DNA of 64,000 bases from Verrucomicrobiota bacterium (GTDB taxonomy: Bacteria; Verrucomicrobiota; Verrucomicrobiia; Opitutales; UBA953): assembly GCA_016871725.1 (NCBI GenBank), contig VHCL01000003.1, positions 59,714-123,713 of the forward strand, written 5' to 3'. The notes beneath the pieces are model-generated. The model was not told where the DNA came from. It saw nothing but the letters and a program-made list of their open reading frames with translations, and did no database searches. This document shows positions 1-9,420 of the stretch, piece after piece. Both the position numbers and the translations under genes were made by a program. Each line of letters opens with the position of its first letter. The stretch's first letter is position 1.

Positions 1-2
1 CG

Positions 3-1565
3 ATGGCCGGCGGCTCTTCCAAGGGCTTCGGCGGCGGCTCCGGCGGCGGCATCGGCACCGGCCGCGGCATGGGCTCCGGCGGCGGCAAGAACTTCGTCGC
101 GAAGCCGGTCATGGGCGCGAACATCTTCTCGCAGCGCCTCGCGGTCTACTTCGACGCCTCGGCTTCCATGCTGCCCTACCTCGAGCGCGTCGAGGCCGAG
201 ATCCGCGACAAGTTCCCCGACGCGGACGTCTTCCTCAGCAACGGCGTCTTCATCGACGTGCATGACAACGAGATCGTCGGCGGCGAGAAGTTCAAGGGCA
301 CGCCTTACCTCAACCGTCCCACCGGCACGGGCGCCAAGAAGAACGCCAAGGGCGAACTCGTCCCGACCGAGACCAACGTCAACAAGCTCACCACCCAGGG
401 CCGGGCCATCTATAAGAAGTACGCCCAGAACTTCAAGGTCGGCTCCGTCGGCGGCTGGGTCGACATCCTCAAGGACGACCGCACCTACGACGCGCTCATC
501 ATCTTCTCCGACTTCCAGGACGGCGTCCGCCAGATCCGCACCAAGGCGATCGGCAACGTGCCCGCTTACAAACCCGACAAGGGCATGCGTCCCGACCCGC
601 CTGTGGTCTTCTCCGACCGCACCAACCAAGGCGGCGGTTTCGCCCGCTCGGTGACGCTCATCGCCAGCGGCGGCGGCTCCGGCCAGAACGTGGTGCAGTG
701 CAAGGACACCTCCGGCCTCATCGTCGGCATGGTCGCCCTCGGGGCCGGCATCCCGCCCGGCACGACGGTCACCGAGATCAAGGAGAACGTCAGCTTCACC
801 CTCAGCAAGCCCCTCACGGCCCTCGCCAGCGGCCGCATCACCTGCAACAACGGCGGCGACAAGCGTTTCCCCGAAGAGCGTAAGTGGGAAGACGAGTGGG
901 AGAAGGCCTTCGCCGGCGCCCGCGAGAACAAGGGTCCCCGCCTCTATCTGATCAGCACCTCGCGCGCCTACGGCAACAAGCCCGGGACGATCTTCCAGCG
1001 CTGCGTCTCCGCTTCCGAAGGCAGCGCCATCATGGTGAAGTTCGGCAACGGCAAGAAGGGCGCGAACACCCTCGACGACCTGCACAATTACGACGACCTC
1101 TACGTCGGCATGCCGGTCAGCGGCCGCGGTGTCCCCGACGGCGCCGTCCTCACGGCCATGCCGACCTTCAAGAACATCGTCGACCCCGAGGATCCCGAGA
1201 AGAAGCGCATGAAACGCGTCATCGACAAGCAGCTGACGATCTCCGCGCCGCTGACCGAGGATTCCCTCAACGCCGTCTTCGCCTTCATCCCGCTCATCCA
1301 GGCCGTCGGCACCCTGGCCAAGGACTCCAAGACCATCGAGGACGTCTCCGGCTCGATCGACCTCCGTTCCGGCATGCTGATCCAGGACAACCGTTTCCCG
1401 GCCGGCACGAAGATCGTCTCCGTGGCCCCGAACAAGACCTCGCCCGGCTTCTACACGGTCGAGATGTCCGCCCCGGCCACGGCCGCCGGCGCCAACAGCG
1501 TCCTGCGTTTCCGTCCGGCGGGTTCCGGCGCGGGCAGCAACCGTTCCGGCGCGCCCGCCCGCTGA
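3..1565 (+). CDS. VWA-domain protein with three inserted beta-type repeats (5' end probably outside window)
   Basis: This is a von Willebrand factor A (VWA) type protein of unknown function. A Gly/Ser-rich segment (about 1-30) precedes the VWA core, which has a metal-site motif DASAS (51-55) and the strand FSDFQDG (168-174). It is paralogous to the next gene: both share RVEAEIR.KFPDADVF and YDAL..FSDFQDGVR. Unlike the paralogue, it carries three divergent copies of a GM.V.G.GIP.GT.V..I..TLS.PL repeat, at about 216-283, 335-432 and 447-509. The first is inserted inside the VWA domain. The reading frame is open to the window edge and the paralogue has an N-terminal membrane anchor plus Gly-rich linker, so the true start is probably upstream and the ATG at base 3 internal. 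The cellular location cannot be read here, but an envelope protein is likely by analogy with the paralogue. Confidence 0.8.
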   Translation: MAGGSSKGFGGGSGGGIGTGRGMGSGGGKNFVAKPVMGANIFSQRLAVYFDASASMLPYLERVEAEIRDKFPDADVFLSNGVFIDVHDNEIVGGEKFKGTPYLNRPTGTGAKKNAKGELVPTETNVNKLTTQGRAIYKKYAQNFKVGSVGGWVDILKDDRTYDALIIFSDFQDGVRQIRTKAIGNVPAYKPDKGMRPDPPVVFSDRTNQGGGFARSVTLIASGGGSGQNVVQCKDTSGLIVGMVALGAGIPPGTTVTEIKENVSFTLSKPLTALASGRITCNNGGDKRFPEERKWEDEWEKAFAGARENKGPRLYLISTSRAYGNKPGTIFQRCVSASEGSAIMVKFGNGKKGANTLDDLHNYDDLYVGMPVSGRGVPDGAVLTAMPTFKNIVDPEDPEKKRMKRVIDKQLTISAPLTEDSLNAVFAFIPLIQAVGTLAKDSKTIEDVSGSIDLRSGMLIQDNRFPAGTKIVSVAPNKTSPGFYTVEMSAPATAAGANSVLRFRPAGSGAGSNRSGAPAR

Positions 1566-1584
1566 CCCTCATCCGGTCGGTTTC

Positions 1585-1627
1585 CGCCCCTCGCGTCCTC
1601 CGGGCCGGCGAGGGGCGTTCGTTTTCG
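1585..1627 (+). terminator. Rho-independent terminator after the first VWA gene
   Basis: A 10-bp stem, CGCCCCTCGC pairing with GCGAGGGGCG, has a 13-nt loop and is followed by TTCGTTTTCG. It lies about 20 bases after the stop codon, so the first VWA gene probably ends its own transcript and the second has its own promoter in the remaining gap. The T-tract is interrupted, so strength is uncertain. Confidence 0.6.
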
Positions 1628-1746
1628 TGGATCCGTGGCCCGGTCTCACTGAGGTTCGCCCCTGGGGATTTCCTCGGAGCGACGCCTCGGGGATGGTTGA
1701 CGGGCCCTGGCGTTGAGTCTGGCGCCCGTCCGCTAACCTGCGGGCG

Positions 1747-2826
1747 ATGTCTTCGGCGGATCCTTTCGTGGCCGCGCGCCCGCGCTCTCCTGCCTGGCGC
1801 AGCCTGGCCTCGTCGCTGCTCTTCCATGGCGTGCTCGTGGTGCTGGCCTGCTGGGTCGTCCTGCGCACGCCGACCCGGCCGCCGGCGGCGAAGGAATTCG
1901 TCGCCCATGCCGTCGCCGGGGGCAGGTCCGGCGCACCGGCTTCCGTCCACCCTGTGCAGCGTAAGCCCAAGGTCACCGTGCCTGCGAAGCGTCTCGTCTC
2001 TAAGTCCGCGACCGCGACCTTGGCGTTGCCGCCGATGAAGGCCATGACCCCTGAGGTGGGGCTGGCCGGGCTGACCGCGGGGCAAGGGAAGGGCGGCTTC
2101 GGCCGAGGTCGCGGAAGCTTCGGTGGCGCTGGCCTCGGGGCAGGCTTGGGCCATCGCGCCGGCTTCGTCGGCCGTCCGGTGATGGGCGCGTTCATCCGGG
2201 CGCAACGCGTGGCGGTCTATCTCGATTGCTCGGGCTCGATGCGCAGCTATCTCCCCCGCGTCGAGGCCGAGATCCGGAAGCAGTTTCCCGATGCCGACGT
2301 CTTCCGCTTCGACGGGGCCCGCGTGGTCGGACTGGGCGACAAGGTCGTCCACGGCCGCGGTTTCCAAGGTCCGGCGCCGCGCCTGCGCGAAGGGCCGACG
2401 CAGACCGTCGTCGAGACCCTGACGCCGAACGGCCGCTTGGTGCAGGCGAAGGTCCGGACGGCCTGCGAGAAGGGTTCGCTGGGCGCGTGGATGGATCGGC
2501 TCTTGGCCGAGCCCTACGACGCCTTGGTGGTATTCTCGGATTTCCAGGACGGGGTCCGCCTCTACGAGACGAAGAAGGGTGAGCCGAAGATGGTCTACTC
2601 GGACAGCTCCTATCATAAGTTCGGAGGGCCGCCGAAAGCCCCGACCCGCTGGCAGCGCGAATGGCTGGAGGCCTTCGGCAAGGGCGCGCAAGGCCGTGGG
2701 CCGAGGCTGTACCTCTTCAGCGTCCAACAGGAGCCACAGGCTTTCCTACGCGCCTGCGTGACGGCCTCCGGCGGGTCCTGGACTTCGGTGTCCTGGCTCC
2801 GCAAAGGCGGCCGGAAAGCGCCTTGA
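1747..2826 (+). CDS. Membrane-anchored VWA-domain protein with TonB-like N-terminal segment
   Basis: The 359-residue protein is a paralogue of the preceding gene without its inserted repeats. An N-terminal hydrophobic helix (about 19-40) contains the spacing Ser23-x3-His27, as in the TonB transmembrane anchor (Ser16/His20 in E. coli), followed by a basic, Pro/Ala-rich stretch and a Gly-rich linker (about 115-140). The VWA core has a DCSGS metal site (160-164) and FSDFQDG (263-269). The expected topology is a short cytoplasmic tail, one inner-membrane helix and a periplasmic VWA domain. Function is unknown. The TonB-like anchor raises the possibility of coupling to an ExbB/ExbD motor such as that at 19.8-21.5 kb; this is inference. 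The ATG is preceded by a terminator-containing gap, and no strong Shine-Dalgarno is seen. Confidence 0.8.
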   Translation: MSSADPFVAARPRSPAWRSLASSLLFHGVLVVLACWVVLRTPTRPPAAKEFVAHAVAGGRSGAPASVHPVQRKPKVTVPAKRLVSKSATATLALPPMKAMTPEVGLAGLTAGQGKGGFGRGRGSFGGAGLGAGLGHRAGFVGRPVMGAFIRAQRVAVYLDCSGSMRSYLPRVEAEIRKQFPDADVFRFDGARVVGLGDKVVHGRGFQGPAPRLREGPTQTVVETLTPNGRLVQAKVRTACEKGSLGAWMDRLLAEPYDALVVFSDFQDGVRLYETKKGEPKMVYSDSSYHKFGGPPKAPTRWQREWLEAFGKGAQGRGPRLYLFSVQQEPQAFLRACVTASGGSWTSVSWLRKGGRKAP

Positions 2827-2863
2827 CGGTTGCGCCGGCGGGCCGGACGGCTTGCATAGGCGC

Positions 2864-3283
2864 ATGGCCCCTTTCACGGCGGATTACCGCGCGAATTTCT
2901 CCGACACCGACGCCGCGGGCATCGTGCATTTCTCGACGGTGTTCTTCTGGGTCGAGGCGACCGAAGAGGCCCTCTTCCGTCATCTCAAGCTACCTTTCCT
3001 TCGGACCGAGGGCGCCAAGCTCACGGGCTTCCCCCGGGTGCGCGTGGAGTGTGACTTCCTTTCCCCGATCTACCGTGAGGACGTCGTGACCGTCGCGCTG
3101 ACGCCGATCGAGATCGGCGACAAGAAGCTCGTCTGGGGCTTCACCGCCGCCGTGGGAGAACGCTCCGTCGCGAAGGGCGCCCTGACCACCGTCTACGCCT
3201 GGCGCGAAGCCCAAGGCCCCATGTCGGCCGCCCTCGTGCCGCTCGAGGTCAAGACGGCGCTCCAGAAGCATTTCGGCGTCTGA
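2864..3283 (+). CDS. Acyl-CoA thioesterase, 4HBT/YbgC-like hotdog family
   Basis: A single hotdog-fold domain of 139 residues begins with the 4-hydroxybenzoyl-CoA thioesterase signature DTDAAGIVHF (14-23), including the catalytic aspartate. Members hydrolyse acyl-CoA or acyl-ACP thioesters in the cytoplasm; the substrate cannot be read from sequence. YbgC in the tol-pal cluster and DHNA-CoA hydrolases are the nearest alternatives. I chose the ATG at 2864 over the TTG at 2852 used by the ORF track, because family members start just before this motif. The stop overlaps the start of the next gene (TGATG), implying translational coupling to the membrane glycosyltransferase. Confidence 0.85.
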   Translation: MAPFTADYRANFSDTDAAGIVHFSTVFFWVEATEEALFRHLKLPFLRTEGAKLTGFPRVRVECDFLSPIYREDVVTVALTPIEIGDKKLVWGFTAAVGERSVAKGALTTVYAWREAQGPMSAALVPLEVKTALQKHFGV

Positions 3284-4686
3284 TGGCGGAAGCGACGAAC
3301 CAGTCGGGCACGGTCTCGCGGTTCGGCCTCGCCCTCGTCGTCACCATCGCCCTGTTCTGGTCGGCGATCGCCTTCGTGCCCCCCGGCCTCCTGCACGCGG
3401 ACGAAGCCGTCCAGTGGTCCTTGGCCAAGGAACTCTCGGAGGGGACTCCCTACAGCACGCACCAGGACAAGTTCCATGGGCCGACGCTGGCGACGGCGCT
3501 GCTCATCTCCGCCAAGGCGACGGGCACGGCGCCGATGGACATGAGCGAGGATTACCTGCGCAGCGTCGTCTCGGTCTTCCTCGGGCTCATGGCGGCGTCG
3601 GTCTTGATCCTGCCGGGCGTCGACAAAGGGCCGCGGTACGTGACGGCGGCCTTCATCGTGCTCACCGGCGGCTGCACGCCTTTCGGCTACTACTACGTCC
3701 AGGAGATGCTGCTGGTGACGGGCTTCGTCTGGGGCGTCGCCCTGTGGATGCGCGCCGAAGGATCGCCGCCGACTTCCCGCTGGTGGCTGCTCTCCGGCGC
3801 GGCGTTCGGCTTCGCCTTGGCCTGCAAGGTCACCGCGGCGGCTTACCTCGTCTTCTTCCTTTTGGCCTTGGTGCTCCTGCGTCAATTCGTGCCCGACCGC
3901 CGTTGGCTGCGTTTCGGCTTCGGCCTGGTCGCTTCCTGGGCGTTGTTTCAGTCGGTCGGCTTCACCGATGCGCCGGGCCTGAAGACCTGGTGGGTGCAGT
4001 TGGCGCGTTCGCTCGGCGTCGCCAGCGGCCGATCCGAGGACACCCTCTACGCCGAGAGCCTGGCGCCGTGGGGTTGGGCCGCCGTCTGGCTGGCGGTCTT
4101 CGCGCTGGCTCGCTCCGGTCTCGCGCGCGCCGGCTGGCGTACCCGGCACGCCGCCGACCTGCCCTGTCTGGTCGCCGGCCTCGTCTTCCTTTTCCACCTG
4201 GCTTTGCCTTACAAGACGCCGTGGCTCCTGCTGGCGGTCTTCTCACTGCCGCTGACGCTTGCCTTGCCGTATCTCCTCGTCGGAGGCGCCGGGCGCATGG
4301 CCGCGCTGGCGTTCGGACTCATCGTTGTCACCGGAATGGCCAAAGGGCCGTTGTCCTCCCATTCGCGGACCGAAGGCCTGGGTTTCTTCAATCAAAGCGT
4401 CGAGGCGGTGGCAAAGGCCTACGGACCCAAGTTCTATGTCGCGGTGGAGGGTGGTCACTACTGGCCGCTGCCCTATTACCTGCGGCGTTACCCCGTCGGT
4501 TACGGCGACTTCCCCCAGGCGGCCAAGGCGCCCCTTCGACTCATTCCGGCGCATGACGACAGCCGGCCTTTCGTGCCTGGCTATGTGGCGTTGGGGCCCT
4601 TGTCTTTGCGGGCCGACCATGAGATTGACCGTTATTGGGTGCTGGTTGCCAAAGGCTACGAAAGCGGTTTCCTTGTCCAGAAGTAA
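3283..4686 (+). CDS. Agl23/TIGR03663-like membrane glycosyltransferase
   Basis: This 467-residue polytopic membrane protein has a first transmembrane helix at about 14-33, then a luminal/periplasmic HADEAVQWSLAKEL segment and a KFHGPTLA motif. A DEA...HGP pair in the first external loop is typical of the GT-C type TIGR03663 family (Agl23-like, related to dolichyl/undecaprenyl-phosphate sugar mannosyltransferases). The later ALPYKTPWLL motif is another family hallmark. It probably transfers a sugar from a lipid-phosphate donor to an external acceptor, but donor and acceptor are unknown. It overlaps the thioesterase start-to-stop and is followed three bases later by the ApbE-like gene, so the three likely form one transcript. 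Confidence 0.75.
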   Translation: MAEATNQSGTVSRFGLALVVTIALFWSAIAFVPPGLLHADEAVQWSLAKELSEGTPYSTHQDKFHGPTLATALLISAKATGTAPMDMSEDYLRSVVSVFLGLMAASVLILPGVDKGPRYVTAAFIVLTGGCTPFGYYYVQEMLLVTGFVWGVALWMRAEGSPPTSRWWLLSGAAFGFALACKVTAAAYLVFFLLALVLLRQFVPDRRWLRFGFGLVASWALFQSVGFTDAPGLKTWWVQLARSLGVASGRSEDTLYAESLAPWGWAAVWLAVFALARSGLARAGWRTRHAADLPCLVAGLVFLFHLALPYKTPWLLLAVFSLPLTLALPYLLVGGAGRMAALAFGLIVVTGMAKGPLSSHSRTEGLGFFNQSVEAVAKAYGPKFYVAVEGGHYWPLPYYLRRYPVGYGDFPQAAKAPLRLIPAHDDSRPFVPGYVALGPLSLRADHEIDRYWVLVAKGYESGFLVQK

Positions 4687-4689
4687 GCC

Positions 4690-5625
4690 ATGGAAGACAC
4701 CCCGATCATCCACAACTTCTCCCACGAGGCCTTCGGCTCCCGTTTCTGGGTGCGCATCGCCGCGGAAGACGGCGTCTACGCCCGCAACGCGGCCGAGAGC
4801 CTGTTCCAGCTGCTCGATGACCTGGATTTCCAGACCGACCTCCGTCATGACAGCGGTCCGGTGACCGCGATCAACCAGATGCCCGAAGGCGCGATGGTCG
4901 CCGTCTCCGAGCATGTCCAGGCGCTGTGGAATTTCTCGAAGGACGTCAGCGCCGACTCAGGCAAGGCCTTCGACGCCACCGCCGGCGCCCTGTTCAGTTA
5001 TTGGCAGAAGCGCGGCGACCTCGGTTTCAATCCTGACGACGCCGCCTGGACTCAGGTCATGTCCGCCTACCGCGAAGGTGCTTTCCGATTCGAGGGCTGT
5101 GAGCTGCACTGCGACAAATTCGGCGGCGCCGTCGACTTCGGTGCGATCGTCCGTGGTTACGCCCTCGACCGCATGGCGGACATGCTGGAGAGCAGCTGGG
5201 GCATCCATCGCGCCCTGCTCATGGCCTCCGGCAGCGTCACCCTCGCGCTCGATCCGCCCGGCGAATCCGCCGGCTGGCGCATCGGCGTCGGTCCCCGTTC
5301 CGAGCTCAAACTCTGCCGGTTCGCGATGGCCAGCAAGACCGCGGATCCCGCGCGTAATAATCTCGTCGATCCGCGTACCGGCCAGGCCGTCACGCTCGCC
5401 GGACCGGTGCGCGCGATCGCGACTTCCGCCCTCGAAGCCGAAGGGCTCGCCATGGTCGGGGCGGTCCTGTCCCCGGCGGAGGCCGAGGAGTTCGTCAACC
5501 GCGGCTGCAGCCGCGGGCTCTGGCTGCCGGACGGCACCAAGCTCGGGTCCGTGACCTACTTCGAGGTCACCGAACGCCCGGAGCCTGCGGCCAATCCGGC
5601 TTCCTCCGAAGGGGCGGCTACCTGA
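4690..5625 (+). CDS. ApbE-like FAD:protein FMN transferase, with divergent active-site residues
   Basis: The 311-residue protein follows the ApbE plan: INQMP near residue 60, SGKAFDATAGALFSYW, VDFGAIVRGYALDRM, and NLVDPRTGQAV. ApbE enzymes attach FMN from FAD to a threonine of target flavoproteins and are usually exported lipoproteins. This protein has no signal peptide or lipobox. Several conserved positions are changed: the (D)GG(I)xKG motif reads DFGAIVRG, and the metal-binding ADALAT motif reads LEAEGLAM, with Glu in place of Asp. It may be a cytoplasmic paralogue with altered or lost activity. It is probably cotranscribed with the upstream glycosyltransferase. Its 3' end overlaps the convergent TPR gene by 8 bases. 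Confidence 0.75.
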   Translation: MEDTPIIHNFSHEAFGSRFWVRIAAEDGVYARNAAESLFQLLDDLDFQTDLRHDSGPVTAINQMPEGAMVAVSEHVQALWNFSKDVSADSGKAFDATAGALFSYWQKRGDLGFNPDDAAWTQVMSAYREGAFRFEGCELHCDKFGGAVDFGAIVRGYALDRMADMLESSWGIHRALLMASGSVTLALDPPGESAGWRIGVGPRSELKLCRFAMASKTADPARNNLVDPRTGQAVTLAGPVRAIATSALEAEGLAMVGAVLSPAEAEEFVNRGCSRGLWLPDGTKLGSVTYFEVTERPEPAANPASSEGAAT

Positions 5626-7363
5626 GCTTCGCCTCGACGTCGCGCAGCAGCGTCTCGCGGTCGCTCGAGAAGAGGTAGGTGTCCGAACCGAGCCGGCGCA
5701 AGGCGGCCCGGAGGACTTCCGGCGATGGACGACGGTTGAGCATCAGCCGGCGCAGGTAGGTCTCGAGGTCGGCGGCGATGCGCGGGTGGTCGAGCTTGAG
5801 CTGCACGATCTGCATCAGGATCGCCTGGTTGGTCTCGTTCTGCAGGTGGGCCTGGATGAGCACGTCGTTGGCCTCGTCGTAACGTTTCGCCGTGATCAGC
5901 TTGCGGCTGGCGGCGACCAGCACCTGCGGCGGCACCTTCCGGTGCTGCATCAGCTTCTGCAGGTTGATGGAGCCGATCTCCGTCTGCCCGTCGGCGAAGT
6001 AGGCGATGGTCCGGAGGGCGTCGAACGCGATGCGTGTCTCGGCCACCCATTGGTCGCGCTCGGCCTGCTTGTACAGCGCGTCAACGAGTAGGATGGTCTC
6101 GCGGGCGCGGCCGGCATTGAGCAGGCATTCCACGTGCACGAGGTCGAAGCGGACGCGGTTGCCGAACTTACGCTCGAGCGCCAGCTTGGCCAGCCGGGCC
6201 GTGAGCGCGACGTCCGCGGTGTCGTTGCCGAACCGCGCGAGGTCGAGCATCGGCTGCTCCTGGTTGCCGTAGGTCGCGATGATCTTCTCGACCAAGGCCG
6301 CCCGCCGGGGCCGGTCGGCTTCACCGGGCAGGAGGTAGAGCGACTGGATGAGCGGGCCGGGCCGGCCGGGCTGGCTGATGCTCAGCAGATCAAGGGTGTC
6401 CTGGGCCCGGCGGAGCTCGCCGCTCTCCTTCAGCCAGCGCGCCTTCATCTCGAGCAGGCGGACGCCGGCGGGGAAGACGGCCAGCGCCGCGTCGAGTTCG
6501 GCGAGCGCGCCCTCGCGGTCGCCGCTTTCCCAGAGCAGCTGGCAGTTGAGCAGGTAGCCGTCGGCGGTCTGGTCCAGCCGGTGCTCCTTGATCAGCCGCG
6601 CCGTATCGGCGAAGTCCCCTCGGAGGAAGTGGGCCTGCGCGGCGGCCAGGCGGAGGTCCGCGCGGATGTCCTCGGCGACCGCCGGGTCCGCCAGATGCTT
6701 CGTCGCCGTGGCGATGAGGCGGGCGTCCTGGTCCAGCATGAAGCACCGCTGGACGTAGTAGCGGAAGTATTCGCGGTCCTGCTTGGCGAAGACGAGCGAC
6801 TCCTCGAGCAGCTGGTAGGCGTCCAGCGGACGCTGGAACACGAAGAAGAGGTCGGCGCACAGGCGCTGGGCCTCGAGGTTCGCCGGACTGAGCTGCGCGC
6901 CGGTGCCGATGTAGCGGGCGAACTCGGCGTAATCCTGCCGGGCGAGGGCCTCCTTCGCGACGCTCACGTAGTATTCGCCCTTGCGGTAGAGGTGCGCCGA
7001 CCTTCCGTAGGAATCCTTCGCCGACAGCAGCTTCGCCCGCTCGCGGAGACGGATGTTTTCTTTGTTCAGGAAGAGGTTCGCGGCGGAGTTGCCCACGGTG
7101 TCCGGCAGGTAGAGGTACATGTCGGCCCGGCGCGTCGACGGGATGCCGTTCATGAACCGTTCCTTGAAGTAGTTCGCCTCCGACAGCGCGACCCAGAGGA
7201 GCAGCAGGGCGAACGGGGTCAGCAGGCCGATCCGCCGCCAGTTCGGTCGGTAGCGGCGTTCCTTGTAGCCGATGACCTCGACCGTCACCGTGCCCAGCAG
7301 GATGGGGTGGCTCGAGCGCGAGCTCTGCCCTTGGCCGTAGACGTAATGGGGGTCGGCTGACAT
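5618..7363 (-). CDS. Membrane-anchored TPR-like repeat protein
   Basis: From the ATG at 7363 the protein is 581 residues. A basic stretch (KERRYRPNWRR) is followed by one transmembrane helix (IGLLTPFALLLLWVAL, about 47-62), and then a long all-helical region with degenerate tetratricopeptide-like repeats, for example around YAEFARYIGTGAQLSPANLEA and GDREGALAELDAALAVFP. Such proteins usually act as scaffolds; no enzymatic domain is visible. I preferred the ATG at 7363 to the upstream TTG (7402) of the ORF track. The neighbour upstream on the same strand (YyaL-like) ends 53 bases away, so cotranscription is possible. The function is unknown. Confidence 0.75.
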   Translation of the reverse strand: MSADPHYVYGQGQSSRSSHPILLGTVTVEVIGYKERRYRPNWRRIGLLTPFALLLLWVALSEANYFKERFMNGIPSTRRADMYLYLPDTVGNSAANLFLNKENIRLRERAKLLSAKDSYGRSAHLYRKGEYYVSVAKEALARQDYAEFARYIGTGAQLSPANLEAQRLCADLFFVFQRPLDAYQLLEESLVFAKQDREYFRYYVQRCFMLDQDARLIATATKHLADPAVAEDIRADLRLAAAQAHFLRGDFADTARLIKEHRLDQTADGYLLNCQLLWESGDREGALAELDAALAVFPAGVRLLEMKARWLKESGELRRAQDTLDLLSISQPGRPGPLIQSLYLLPGEADRPRRAALVEKIIATYGNQEQPMLDLARFGNDTADVALTARLAKLALERKFGNRVRFDLVHVECLLNAGRARETILLVDALYKQAERDQWVAETRIAFDALRTIAYFADGQTEIGSINLQKLMQHRKVPPQVLVAASRKLITAKRYDEANDVLIQAHLQNETNQAILMQIVQLKLDHPRIAADLETYLRRLMLNRRPSPEVLRAALRRLGSDTYLFSSDRETLLRDVEAKLR

Positions 7364-7416
7364 GCCTGCGGGGATGTTCCCGCTCCCCTTCGGGGCGGGC
7401 AAGAGCGGATTACCCG

Positions 7417-9420
7417 TCAGAGGCTCGCGGCGGCCTCCTGGGCGGTCCGGACGGGCGCGAGGCAGGTCTGGGCTACGCAGACGGCGAAACCAGCCTCTCC
7501 GGGCGACGGGAGCAGGAAGACGGGCCGGTAGGGGCGGGCGTGCGGCGCGGTCCCGGCGTCGCCGTTGAGCGCGGCCCGCAGGTCGTCCCAGCCGCCTGGG
7601 GCCTTAACGGTCGCGTGACCGAGCGCGAAGCGCGCGATGCCGTCCAAGGCGTGGGCGACGCCGTTCGGGACGTTCTTGCAGAGGCCGCCGTAGGCCTTGG
7701 TCAGCTCCGCGAACTCCCGGGCCCAGCGGGGGTCGGCCGACAGCATCTGCAACTGGCCGAAACCGTGGAGCAGGGAGGAGTTGCCGGCGGGGACGGCGTT
7801 ATCGAACCAGTCCTTCTGGCGGACGGAGAGGTCCTCGCGGTCGGCCGGCACGACGAAGGCGCCGATCGCGTGCGGGTCGCCGAAGCGCTCCACGGTGGCG
7901 GATAGGAGGCGTTCGGCGCGCGTGGCGTAAGGGTGCGCGGCGCCCGGGCGCGCCCAAGGGGCGTAGGCGGCGAGGCTCAGCTCGGCTTCGTCGCCCGTGG
8001 CGAAGTCGCTCAGGTTGCCGTCGAGGGTCGTCTTGTCGCCGTGCGCGACCGACCGGAGGCGGGCGCCGCCCTCGCGGGCGAAGCGCGCCCAGAGGTTCGC
8101 CTCGGTCTCGAGGGCGAGTTCGATCCAGTCCCGCCGGCCGAGGATCCAGCCTGCCTTGGCGAGGTTGCCGACGAGCAGGGCGTTCCAGCTGAGCAGGTTC
8201 TTGTCGTCGCGGGCGGGCTGCGGGCGGCGGTCGCGGAGCGCGCGGAGCTTGGCGCGGGCGCCGGCGAAGCGTCGGCGCGCCGCGTGGTCGCCTCTGAGCT
8301 TGGGGATGTTCTTGCCTTCGAAGTTGCCCTGGTCCGAAAGGCCGTAGGCCTGCGCGAACGCGAAGGCTTCGTCGCCGAGGGCGGCGGCCACTTCCGGGGC
8401 CGTCCAGACGTACGTCGTGCCTTCGTGGTGATCCGTGTCCGCGTCCAGCGAGGCCGCGAACAGTCCGTTGGCCGTGCGCATCTCGCGGAGGAGCCAGTCG
8501 ACCGTCTCTTCGCAGATGTCGACGTAGAGCGGGTCGCGGTAACGGGCCCAGGCCTCGGCGTAGGTGCCGAGCAGCTGGGCGTTGTCGTAGAGCATCTTCT
8601 CGAAGTGCGGCACCGTCCAGTCGCGGTCGACGCAGTAGCGATGGAAGCCACCGCCGAACTGGTCGAAGAGGCCGCCGCGCGCCATGGCGCCGAGGGTGAC
8701 GGTCAGGACGGCGTCGACGCGCGTGGCGAGGGCGCGGTCGGCTTCGACCGCGGCGGCGCCGCGCAGGCCGAGCAGGAGGTTGAGCGTGTGCGGGGCGGGG
8801 AATTTCGGCGCGCCGCCGAAGCCGCCGAAGGTGTCGTCATGCTGCTCGCAGATGCGACGGGCGGCGGCGACGAGGTCTTCCGGCGTCGGCGCGGTGCCGT
8901 CCGCGTCGGGCGCCCGGGTGAGGTGGGTCAGGTTCTGCGCGATGGCGTCGGCGTTCGCGGCGAGTTCGGACTTGTTGCGATGGTAGAAGTCCGCGACGCG
9001 CATCAGCAGCTGCGGCCAAGGGACCTGGCCGTGGCCGCGGTCCTCGGGCGGGAAATACGTGCCGCCGAAGAACGGCCGGCCGTCCGGGAGGCAGAAGCAG
9101 TTGAGCGGCCAGCCGCCGTGGCCTTGGATCATCTGCACGGCGTCCATCATCAGCTTGTCGACCTCGGGGCGTTCCTCGCGGTCGACCTTGATGCAGACGA
9201 AATGCTGGTTCATCAGGTCGGCGACCCAGGGCTGTTCGAAGGACTCTCGGGCCATGACGTGGCACCAGTGGCAGGAAGAGTAGCCGACGGACACCAGGAC
9301 GGGCTTGTCCTTGGCCTTGGCCTCCGCGAAGGCCTCGGCGCACCAGGGCCACCAGTGCACGGGGTTGGCCTCGTGCTGGCGGAGGTAGAGCGAGCTTTCT
9401 TGGGCCAGGCGGTTCGACAC
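7417..9420 (-). CDS. YyaL/DUF255 thioredoxin-domain protein
   Basis: The 667-residue protein has an N-terminal thioredoxin-like DUF255 domain (about 1-165) with the motif [10 protein letters not shown] (Cys50 and Cys53) and the family-typical stretches NPVHWWPW and GGWPLNCF. The remainder resembles the (alpha/alpha)6-barrel of the YyaL/SPATA20 family ([38 protein letters not shown]). The family's biochemical role is not settled: a redox or sugar-binding function has been proposed. The length is normal (about 670-690). The start is a GTG giving [10 protein letters not shown], which matches family N-termini. It is divergent from mutL, with 166 bases between them. Confidence 0.9.
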   Translation of the reverse strand: MSNRLAQESSLYLRQHEANPVHWWPWCAEAFAEAKAKDKPVLVSVGYSSCHWCHVMARESFEQPWVADLMNQHFVCIKVDREERPEVDKLMMDAVQMIQGHGGWPLNCFCLPDGRPFFGGTYFPPEDRGHGQVPWPQLLMRVADFYHRNKSELAANADAIAQNLTHLTRAPDADGTAPTPEDLVAAARRICEQHDDTFGGFGGAPKFPAPHTLNLLLGLRGAAAVEADRALATRVDAVLTVTLGAMARGGLFDQFGGGFHRYCVDRDWTVPHFEKMLYDNAQLLGTYAEAWARYRDPLYVDICEETVDWLLREMRTANGLFAASLDADTDHHEGTTYVWTAPEVAAALGDEAFAFAQAYGLSDQGNFEGKNIPKLRGDHAARRRFAGARAKLRALRDRRPQPARDDKNLLSWNALLVGNLAKAGWILGRRDWIELALETEANLWARFAREGGARLRSVAHGDKTTLDGNLSDFATGDEAELSLAAYAPWARPGAAHPYATRAERLLSATVERFGDPHAIGAFVVPADREDLSVRQKDWFDNAVPAGNSSLLHGFGQLQMLSADPRWAREFAELTKAYGGLCKNVPNGVAHALDGIARFALGHATVKAPGGWDDLRAALNGDAGTAPHARPYRPVFLLPSPGEAGFAVCVAQTCLAPVRTAQEAAASL

